Shown piece after piece: positions 1-4,745 of a stretch of DNA of 5,641 bases. A program made the translations under genes and the position numbers. The stretch covers positions 1 through 5,641 of the forward strand of contig JAJFLS010000780.1 of assembly GCA_021772595.1 (NCBI GenBank), read 5' to 3'. Source of the stretch: Opitutales bacterium. GTDB taxonomy: Bacteria; Verrucomicrobiota; Verrucomicrobiia; Opitutales; Opitutaceae. The first letter of the stretch is position 1. Each line of letters begins with the position of its first letter. The notes under the pieces are model-generated. The model was not told the origin of the DNA. It saw nothing but the letters and a program-made list of their open reading frames with translations, and made no database searches.

Positions 1-391
1 GCTCTAGGAAGGGGAGGACGGCCTGGTTGTCGGTTTTCGGATTGTAGACCACGCCCGGTTTTGCGCCGAGCTCGCGGATTCTCTCCAGCGTTCCGGCGAC
101 GTCGTAGTCGGGCTCTACGTGAATGGTGACTTGCTCGGCGCCGGCTTTGATGAAGGGCTCGATGTAGTCCTGGGGATTGTCGAGCATGAGGTGCACGTCG
201 AAAAACAGGGACGATTTGGGCCGGAGGTCAGCGACGGTCTGGGGGCCGAAAGTGAGGTTGGGCACGAAGTGGCCGTCCATAATATCGATGTGGAGCCAGC
301 GAGCTCCAGTTTGCTGCACTGCGGCGACGTCGTCGGCGAGCCGCGTATGATCGGCGGCGAGCATAGAAGGGGCTAAGATAGGAGGCTCCAT
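1..391 (-). CDS. rpe: Ribulose-phosphate 3-epimerase (3' part beyond window)
   Basis: This enzyme interconverts D-ribulose 5-phosphate and D-xylulose 5-phosphate in the cytosolic pentose phosphate pathway (Calvin cycle in autotrophs). It is a metal-dependent TIM barrel. The first 130 residues are present, about 60% of the usual 215-225. The N-terminal strand reads LAPSMLAAD (6-14) with Ser9. Next come HIDIMDGHFVPNLTFGP (34-50) and DVHLML (65-70). From family knowledge, His34, Asp36 (catalytic base) and His67 are metal ligands; the fourth ligand, a C-terminal Asp, lies outside the window. The ATG at 391 puts Ser9, His34, Asp36 and His67 at the same numbers as in characterised family members, which supports this start. 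Only a weak AGG lies about 6 nt upstream. It is the last visible gene of the leftward run, 103 nt after the lptE-like gene, with a strong palindrome in the gap, so it may be partly uncoupled from the genes before it. Confidence 0.96.
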   Translation of the reverse strand, partial: MEPPILAPSMLAADHTRLADDVAAVQQTGARWLHIDIMDGHFVPNLTFGPQTVADLRPKSSLFFDVHLMLDNPQDYIEPFIKAGAEQVTIHVEPDYDVAGTLERIRELGAKPGVVYNPKTDNQAVLPFLE

Positions 392-466
392 TTTCAGCCT
401 ATTAGAATTGAGGCCGCTCGATTGGCGACTTCAAAATGGAAAACGCGTGCGTTGCTAGATTTCGCT

Positions 467-501
467 TTGGTAGGGAGGACCGGCTCGGTCCTCCCTACCA
501 A
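467..501. repeat. 35-nt GC-rich near-perfect palindrome over the lptE-like stop codon
   Basis: The plus strand has arms TTGGTAGGGAGGACCG (467-482) and CGGTCCTCCCTACCAA (486-501) around a 3-nt loop GCT, giving 16 perfectly matched pairs. RNA from either strand would fold into a very stable hairpin. Neither side is followed by a T-run (minus strand continues AAGCGAAAT, plus strand GTGTCGAG), so it is not a canonical intrinsic terminator. The TAG stop of the lptE-like gene (497-495) and its last Trp codon lie inside one arm. Possible roles are a dispersed REP-like element, an mRNA 3'-end stabiliser, or an attenuating hairpin before rpe. The palindrome is seen directly; the role is not established. 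Confidence 0.9.
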
Positions 502-1019
502 GTGTCGAGCAATGACTCGGCGACGCGCTGGGCGATGTTGCGAGCGATCTCGGGTCCGGCTTGATGCTCGGCGTTGACTTGGCCGCTGTCGGAGAAAATG
601 TCTTGCTTTACCACGATTAGCCGGTCGACGAAAAGGGCCTGACGCGGGCCTCCGTTGTTGGTGTACAGGGAGCAAAGCGTTTCGAATTCGAGCTCGTACT
701 TGCGTCCGCGGCCGACGTCGATGGACGAGACGGCGGCGATTTCTCGTTGGACGGACACGACTCGGGTTTCGAGGACCGCGTCGGCGTTTGCGAGGGTATC
801 GACGGCGAGGTAGCCGGTATCGGCGATCGCCTTGCGGATCGATGAGGTCAGCGACGCTTTGAGCATTGGGAAAGTGGACTCGTTGCGGATCGGATTCACG
901 TAGACGCTTTTGTAGGCGTCGGTGCCGGCACTACCCGGCTGTCCAAGCTCGTAGGAAGCGCAGCCGCTGAAGATGGCTAGAATGCCGAGGAGGATAAACG
1001 ATTGGCGAAAGCGTCGCAT
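495..1019 (-). CDS. lptE: LptE-like LPS-assembly lipoprotein
   Basis: This is a predicted outer-membrane lipoprotein of 174 residues, about the size of LptE proteins. In that family LptE sits inside the LptD barrel and helps deliver LPS to the outer leaflet. The N-terminus is a lipoprotein signal: basic MRRFR, a hydrophobic stretch (about 8-17), and a lipobox-like FSGC with the candidate lipidated Cys at 20. The mature part has the LptE-type opening 'YKSVYVNPIRNESTFPM' (36-52), then LTSSIRKAIADTGY (57-70), a short LETRVVSV beta strand (83-90) and an amphipathic C-terminal helix (about 155-172). A Phe at lipobox position -3 is less usual than Leu. The ATG at 1019 gives a complete signal peptide; no Shine-Dalgarno sequence precedes it. 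The gene starts 36 nt after the BamD-like gene, so co-transcription is likely. LptE proteins diverge strongly, so the assignment rests on architecture, motif resemblance and context. Confidence 0.72.
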   Translation of the reverse strand: MRRFRQSFILLGILAIFSGCASYELGQPGSAGTDAYKSVYVNPIRNESTFPMLKASLTSSIRKAIADTGYLAVDTLANADAVLETRVVSVQREIAAVSSIDVGRGRKYELEFETLCSLYTNNGGPRQALFVDRLIVVKQDIFSDSGQVNAEHQAGPEIARNIAQRVAESLLDTW

Positions 1020-1055
1020 GTAATAAGCCGTTACGGAGCGGGCGCGATTCTGGAT

Positions 1056-2135
1056 CTAGAAAATGCCGAGAACTTTGCGCTTCGCGCGTTTCTCAGCCTT
1101 CTTTTCCAACTCTTCGACGGTGGGCGCTTTGCGTTCGGCTTCAGCGGCTTGCGCGGCGCCGAGCTTCTCCTCTTTCGCTGCGATCTTATCGAGTTTGGAC
1201 CGGGCCATCTCGGCGCTTCCAGACTTGGGAGCGATGGTGATCGCCTCGTTGTAGAGGACTTTAGCGGCGTGGAAATCGGCGCGCTTGTGAAAGTAAAAAT
1301 CGCCGATCTTCACTTTGCTGAGGGCCATAACGTCTTGCGAATCGAATAGGCCGTCTTCCGCTTCGTCGACGCGATTGTTAGCGGGAAATTGGATGAGGAA
1401 ATCCTCGAAGAAAGTGATGGCGTCTTCGGTGTTCCCTTGATCGTAGTAAGGGCCACGGACCAGCTCGGCGTGTGTATTGGCCAACTGGATATACGCGTCG
1501 GGCGTGAGAAAGCTTCTCGGGTAATGCGTGATCAGACGGTCCAACGAATAGATCGTCATGGTCTCGTTTTTCCGCTTCCCCCAGATCTGGGCGACGTTCA
1601 TGAGGGAAAGCGGCGCGTAGTCGCAATAGGGCGCGATGGAGACGATTCGCTCGAAGTAGGAGATAGCGCGGTCGTAGTTGAGGAATCCCGGTAAGACGCC
1701 AAAAATCTTAACCTTGTAGCTTTCCTGTCTGCGAACGGCGATCTTGTACATTTCGCCGATCGTCTCGTCGAAACTTCCGTAGCTCGGGTAGACGAAAGCG
1801 ATGAGGGCGAAGGATTCGAAGGCGTGGTCGATCTTGTTTTGCCTGAGGCGAATTTGGCTCGTCCGGAAATGCGACTCCGGAGCGTATTGGCTTTTCGGAT
1901 GCTTTTTATTAACCTTTTTGTACTTCCGCAATGCTCTGCGGAAGTTGCCCCTTTCCTCCGCTTTGCGACCGGAATTCATCCAGTCGAGCACCCGTTGAAT
2001 TTCCTGGGGGAGCAGACCGGACAGCTCGACTTCGTCGGACTGGTAGCCGTTGGTCGCATCCCAAGTGAGGTTCGCCGCGTTGGCTCCGAGAGCCAAGAGG
2101 ACAAACGCTAGGATGGGTATTAGTGGTCGAAACAT
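1056..2135 (-). CDS. Secreted BamD/YfiO-like TPR protein
   Basis: This 359-residue exported helical-repeat protein resembles BamD (YfiO/ComL), the outer-membrane factor that works with BamA to insert beta-barrel proteins. The N-terminus is a Sec signal with a hydrophobic core (about 5-17) and a likely signal peptidase I site ANA|A (18-21). There is no lipobox Cys, so unlike typical BamD it should not be lipidated. TPR-like helix pairs appear at about 53-84 (SGRKAEERGNFRRALRKYKK), 87-116, 151-170 (NYDRAISYFERIVSIAP), 195-222, 226-256 and 274-304. The tail (about 312-359) is highly charged, coiled-coil-prone and ends in a basic KKAEKRAKRK segment. Classical BamD is about 245 residues, so this protein has extra repeats and a tail. 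It lies between fabH and the lptE-like gene, which fits an envelope-assembly role. It could instead be a generic periplasmic TPR scaffold (CpoB/YbgF-like). No Shine-Dalgarno sequence is visible at the ATG. Confidence 0.75.
   Translation of the reverse strand: MFRPLIPILAFVLLALGANAANLTWDATNGYQSDEVELSGLLPQEIQRVLDWMNSGRKAEERGNFRRALRKYKKVNKKHPKSQYAPESHFRTSQIRLRQNKIDHAFESFALIAFVYPSYGSFDETIGEMYKIAVRRQESYKVKIFGVLPGFLNYDRAISYFERIVSIAPYCDYAPLSLMNVAQIWGKRKNETMTIYSLDRLITHYPRSFLTPDAYIQLANTHAELVRGPYYDQGNTEDAITFFEDFLIQFPANNRVDEAEDGLFDSQDVMALSKVKIGDFYFHKRADFHAAKVLYNEAITIAPKSGSAEMARSKLDKIAAKEEKLGAAQAAEAERKAPTVEELEKKAEKRAKRKVLGIF
1922..1945. repeat. 9-bp inverted repeat inside the BamD-like gene
   Basis: The arms ACTTCCGCA (1922-1930) and TGCGGAAGT (1937-1945) match perfectly around a 6-nt loop, so the mRNA could form a local hairpin. 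It encodes residues in the first TPR-like unit (around NFRRALRKYK), where the Phe-Arg-Arg and Arg-Lys codons on the two sides pair with each other. It may be a chance result of codon choice; no function is implied. Confidence 0.6.
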
Positions 2136-2163
2136 GAGTGTGAGAGAGAATCTTCTAAAGTCG

Positions 2164-2172
2164 ATTGTATCA
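2164..2172 (-). promoter_or_regulatory. Possible extended -10 promoter for the BamD-like gene
   Basis: On the minus strand the fabH to BamD-like gap contains TGATACAAT: TACAAT matches the -10 consensus at 5 of 6 positions and is preceded by TG plus one base, the extended -10 arrangement. Transcription would start near 2157, about 20 nt before the ATG at 2135. No good -35 element is present. It could give the envelope genes transcription independent of fabH, but short AT-rich matches are common by chance. Confidence 0.25.
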
Positions 2173-2194
2173 AGCTAAAGTTTGTCTCATTAGA

Positions 2195-3193
2195 CTAAGG
2201 GCATTTCACAAGGGCTGCTCCCCATGTCAGGCCTGCTCCAAACGCGACAAGCAGGACGAGGTCGCCCGATTTGATGCGTCCGACTCGGAAGGCTTCGTCC
2301 ATCGCGATCGGAATCGACGCGGCGGAAGTGTTGCCGTAATTTTCGAGATTGAGATAGAAGCGGTCCATCGGAATGTCCAAACGGGAGGACAGCAGCTCGA
2401 TTATCCTCAAATTGGCCTGATGCGGAATGACGCATGCTAGTTGGTCAGATTTCAGGCCGTTTTGTTCAAGAATTTCTTCAGCGGCTTGCTGCATGACTTT
2501 CACGGCGAGCTTGAAAACCTCTCGTCCGCGCATTTTCAGGAAATGCAGGCGATTGTCGATGGAGGCGGGGGTGGCGGGATTCGCGCTGCCGCCGCCGGGC
2601 ATGTAGAGTACTTCGCCGTTGGCTCCGTCGGCCCCCAACTTGAAATCAATCACGCCGACTTCTGGCTCGTCGGATCCGCTCAAGATGGCCGCTCCGGCTC
2701 CGTCGCCGAAAAGCACGCAGGTGGTGCGGTCTTCCCAATCGAGAATGCTGGAGAGCTTCTCGCTTCCGATGATCAGGGCGTTGCGGTAGCGGCCGGTTTT
2801 GATCAGAGAGGCGGCGACTTCCATGATGTAGAGGAAGCCGGAGCAAGCGGCTTCAATGTCCATGCACATCGCGTTGGGGATGCCGAGCTTGGTCTGGACG
2901 AGGCATGCCGTGGATGGAAAGGGCATGTCGGGGGTGATGGTGGCGACGATGACGATATCGATATCGGCCGCTTCCATTCCGGCATCCGCGAGCGCCTTTT
3001 CGGCCGCCTTGGCCCCCATGTCGGAAGCGTGCTCGTTATCGGCGGCGATGCGACGCTCCCTGATTCCGGTGCGGGTGAAGATCCACTCGTCGGAGGTGTC
3101 CACCTTTTTCGCCAGGTCGTCGTTGGTCTGGATGTTCTCGGGCTTGTAGGAGCCCGTTCCTTTTATGACTACCGAGAGAGGCGCTAAACTCAT
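2195..3193 (-). CDS. fabH: Beta-ketoacyl-ACP synthase III (KAS III)
   Basis: FabH condenses an acyl-CoA primer (acetyl-CoA in the classic case) with malonyl-ACP, starting each round of type II fatty-acid synthesis in the cytosol. The protein has 332 residues, about the family norm. The Cys-His-Asn triad is intact: Cys117 in DIEAACSGFLY (112-122), His258 in IPHQANLR (256-263) and Asn288 in ENYGNTSAAS (284-293). TRTGIRERR (40-48), the FGDGAGAAIL stretch (162-171) and the C-terminal LLVAFGAGLTWGAAL are also family-typical. I chose the ATG at 3193 because MSLAPLSVVIKGTGSY begins where KAS III proteins normally begin. An in-frame TTG at 3238 would add 15 residues encoded by the leader repeat and is less likely. 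There is no Shine-Dalgarno sequence. The gene starts 58 nt after plsX, the usual plsX-fabH arrangement. Primer specificity (acetyl versus branched acyl-CoA) cannot be read from the sequence. Confidence 0.97.
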   Translation of the reverse strand: MSLAPLSVVIKGTGSYKPENIQTNDDLAKKVDTSDEWIFTRTGIRERRIAADNEHASDMGAKAAEKALADAGMEAADIDIVIVATITPDMPFPSTACLVQTKLGIPNAMCMDIEAACSGFLYIMEVAASLIKTGRYRNALIIGSEKLSSILDWEDRTTCVLFGDGAGAAILSGSDEPEVGVIDFKLGADGANGEVLYMPGGGSANPATPASIDNRLHFLKMRGREVFKLAVKVMQQAAEEILEQNGLKSDQLACVIPHQANLRIIELLSSRLDIPMDRFYLNLENYGNTSAASIPIAMDEAFRVGRIKSGDLVLLVAFGAGLTWGAALVKCP

Positions 3194-3195
3194 GC

Positions 3196-3218
3196 GTTGA
3201 GACTGAATGTTGAGACTG
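3196..3218. repeat. Direct repeat, 13-bp period, just upstream of fabH
   Basis: GTTGAGACTG occurs twice on the plus strand, at 3196-3205 and 3209-3218, separated by AAT. In the fabH direction this is CAGTCTCAAC-ATT-CAGTCTCAAC ending 2 nt before the ATG, where a ribosome binding site would normally lie. The period is not a multiple of three, which argues against it being coding. It could be a tandem slippage duplication or a binding site for a regulator acting on the fabH transcript or DNA. The repeat is seen; the role is inferred. Confidence 0.75.
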
Positions 3219-3251
3219 GGACCTGTGGCAACCCGCAAATTTGCCCGCGGC

Positions 3252-4304
3252 CTAATTTGCTTCCGGGAAGATGATCCGGTTGGTCTTTTCGATGTCGGCG
3301 ATGATCTGGGTGTTCAGGTCTTTGCTGATGATTTCGTTGGCGATGCGAATGGCGCTCATCACGGCTTCGCGATTGCTGGAGCCGTGGGCTTTGAGGATGT
3401 TGCCCTTCAACCCGAGTAGCGGCGCTCCCCCGTAGCGATCGGGATTGAGCTGGGTCCGGATAGCTTTGTAGGCGCCTTTCGAGCAGAGGTACCCGAATTG
3501 GCGCAGCGGGTTGCGCTTGATTTCGCCGCCGAGGAAATCCTTGAAGAGGCACTTGAAAAGCGATTCGCAGGTCTTGAGAACGACGTTGCCGGTGAATCCG
3601 TCGCAGACGACCACGTCGACGACATCTTCGAAAAGCTGGAATCCCTCGATCGGCCCGTGATAGTTGATGATATCGGGGATCTTCTTCAGGAGGTCGTTGG
3701 CGGCATTGGTAGTCTCGTTGCCTTTGCCTTCTTCGGTCCCGATGGTCATCAGCCCGACGCGCGGGTTCTGGTTGCCGAGGACGTGCTTGCAATAGTCGCT
3801 GCCTAAAACGGCATTGTGGACCAGGTGCTCTGCCTTGGCGAGAGGGTTGGCTCCGGCGTCGATCAAAACGAAATGGCCGGTCTGGCGAGGCATCACCGTG
3901 GCGAGGGCCGGGCGCTCGATGCCGTCCATGGTGCGGAGCCGGATAGTGCCGCTGGCCATGAGCGTGCCGGTGTTGCCGCAGCTGACGACGACGGCCGCCT
4001 TTCCATCTTTGACCAGCTCGATGGCTCTGGCCATGCTGGAGTCGCGTTTTTGCTTCATCGCCTGAAGCGGCTTGTCTTCCATTTCGACGATCTGGGATGC
4101 GTCGAGAATCTTGAGTTTGGGATGGTCGGCCAAGCCGTTTTCCGCAACTAGTGGCGAAAGGACAGGCTCTTGGCCGACGAGAACTATCGGAGCGAGGTCG
4201 GGGAACTTCTCCAGGGCCAGCTTAACCGCGGCAACCATTTCTGGCGGCCCATTATCGGAGCCCATGGCATCTACGGCGATGCAGGCGTTACCCTGACCGA
4301 ACAT
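3252..4304 (-). CDS. plsX: Phosphate acyltransferase PlsX
   Basis: PlsX converts acyl-ACP and inorganic phosphate into acyl-phosphate, the donor that PlsY uses to acylate glycerol-3-phosphate, so it links fatty-acid synthesis to phospholipid synthesis. It is a peripheral cytosolic enzyme. The 350-residue product is of normal length and carries the family motifs in order: IAVDAMGSDNGP (9-20), SCGNTGTLMA (108-117), ERPALA (130-135), DAGAN (149-153), TIGTEEGKGN (187-196), CDGFTGN (234-240), YGGAPLLGL (291-299) and HGSSN (307-311). The first motif has Ser where many homologues have Gly (AMGGD). The ATG at 4304 places this motif within the first 20 residues, as expected. No Shine-Dalgarno sequence precedes it. 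The gene lies 55 nt after rpmF and 58 nt before fabH, a conserved order in bacteria, and is probably co-transcribed with both. Confidence 0.97.
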   Translation of the reverse strand: MFGQGNACIAVDAMGSDNGPPEMVAAVKLALEKFPDLAPIVLVGQEPVLSPLVAENGLADHPKLKILDASQIVEMEDKPLQAMKQKRDSSMARAIELVKDGKAAVVVSCGNTGTLMASGTIRLRTMDGIERPALATVMPRQTGHFVLIDAGANPLAKAEHLVHNAVLGSDYCKHVLGNQNPRVGLMTIGTEEGKGNETTNAANDLLKKIPDIINYHGPIEGFQLFEDVVDVVVCDGFTGNVVLKTCESLFKCLFKDFLGGEIKRNPLRQFGYLCSKGAYKAIRTQLNPDRYGGAPLLGLKGNILKAHGSSNREAVMSAIRIANEIISKDLNTQIIADIEKTNRIIFPEAN

Positions 4305-4359
4305 AATTCTATCGAATTTCTATTGAGAGGAGCGGAGCGCGACTGGGATTGCCTACTGT

Positions 4360-4539
4360 TTATACAGTGGCGTCAGTCACTTGGCGTCCGCGGTACATCC
4401 CGTTGTTCGGGTTGACGCGGTGCGGGCGGAACGCGGTGCCGTCCACAGGGTCCTTGGCGAGCTGCGGTTCTTCGAAGCGATTAGCTCCGCGGCGGAGCCG
4501 ACTGCGACGTTTAGATTGCTTGCGTTTTGGATTAGCCAT
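4360..4539 (-). CDS. rpmF: 50S ribosomal protein L32
   Basis: L32 is a small basic protein of the large ribosomal subunit. The 59-residue product begins MANPKRKQSKRRSRLRR, typical of L32, and ends with the conserved NNGMYRGRQV stretch (45-54). It has no Cys at all, so it belongs to the zinc-independent (C-minus) type that lacks the CxxC pairs of zinc-ribbon L32 proteins. The first in-frame ATG at 4539 gives the exact family N-terminus. The leader ends TTTACAAAA with no Shine-Dalgarno sequence, surprising for a ribosomal protein gene. In many bacteria rpmF follows a yceD (DUF177) gene; here the upstream neighbour is the divergent trpD. A 15-nt palindrome (4484-4498, arms GCTCCGC/GCGGAGC) lies within the coding sequence. 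A small hairpin (ACTGT/ACAGT, 4355-4368) spans the stop codon without a T-run, so read-through into plsX is expected. Confidence 0.96.
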   Translation of the reverse strand: MANPKRKQSKRRSRLRRGANRFEEPQLAKDPVDGTAFRPHRVNPNNGMYRGRQVTDATV

Positions 4540-4590
4540 TTTTGTAAAGAATTATGCTCGTGTTCTCGCGTGATTCGATGAAAGGAGCGG

Positions 4591-4619
4591 TTGATAACGG
4601 GCGCCATGTGGCCCGTCAA
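4591..4619 (-). promoter_or_regulatory. Candidate sigma70-type promoter for rpmF-plsX-fabH, with an inverted repeat in its spacer
   Basis: On the minus strand TTGACG (4619-4614; 5 of 6 matches to the -35 consensus) and TATCAA (4596-4591; 4 of 6 to the -10 consensus) are separated by exactly 17 nt. Transcription would begin near 4584, giving a leader of about 45 nt before the rpmF ATG. An inverted repeat, ACGGGC (4597-4602) and GCCCGT (4611-4616), fills the spacer and overlaps the -35 box, a position where a dimeric regulator could act. A second box, CATAAT (4551-4556), lies closer to the start but has no matching -35. The -10 match is imperfect, so this is a candidate only. Confidence 0.4.
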
Positions 4620-4650
4620 GGATATGTTTGAGATTCGCGCGGAATTGCGA

Positions 4651-4668
4651 TCCCGATACGATTCGGGA
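4651..4668. repeat. 6-bp inverted repeat in the rpmF-trpD intergenic region
   Basis: TCCCGA (4651-4656) and TCGGGA (4663-4668) are perfect inverted arms around a 6-nt loop, about 80 nt before the trpD start. No T-run follows, so it is not a terminator. It may be an operator or a leader hairpin for trpD. The rest of the 206-nt region (4540-4745) holds the rpmF promoter candidate and no gene I can support. Confidence 0.45.
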
Positions 4669-4745
4669 AGTTGGCGAGGCGGCGCTGAAGAGTCGAGGTG
4701 TTTAGCATTGTTTTTGGCAAAGGGGACGCTTAATCCTCTCCCAGT

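Noticed and set aside
467..501. The palindrome read as a classical Rho-independent terminator
   Set aside because: The stem is strong, but neither strand has a run of T residues after it, so the standard mechanism is not supported.
1051..1060. TGGATCTAGA, shared with the trpD start region (4747-4756)
   Set aside because: This is a single shared 10-mer, at the BamD-like stop in one place and within the trpD start codons in the other. The surrounding sequence does not match, so it is probably coincidence.
2441..3187. A 248-codon plus-strand open frame opposite fabH
   Set aside because: It lies entirely antisense to an unmistakable fabH with an intact catalytic triad. Its His/Gly/Asp-rich product looks like a frame shadow of GC-rich coding sequence.
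3194..3238. A longer fabH starting at the TTG at 3238
   Set aside because: The extra 15 residues are encoded partly by the direct repeat, are not typical of KAS III proteins, and the ATG at 3193 gives the normal N-terminus.
3190..3792. A 200-codon minus-strand frame overlapping the 3' half of plsX
   Set aside because: The product is dominated by Arg, Gln and Pro, as expected from an out-of-frame reading of plsX, and has no recognisable domain.
4578..4631. A 17-codon plus-strand frame upstream of trpD
   Set aside because: It has no Trp codon, no ribosome binding site and no recognisable product; it is compatible with chance.
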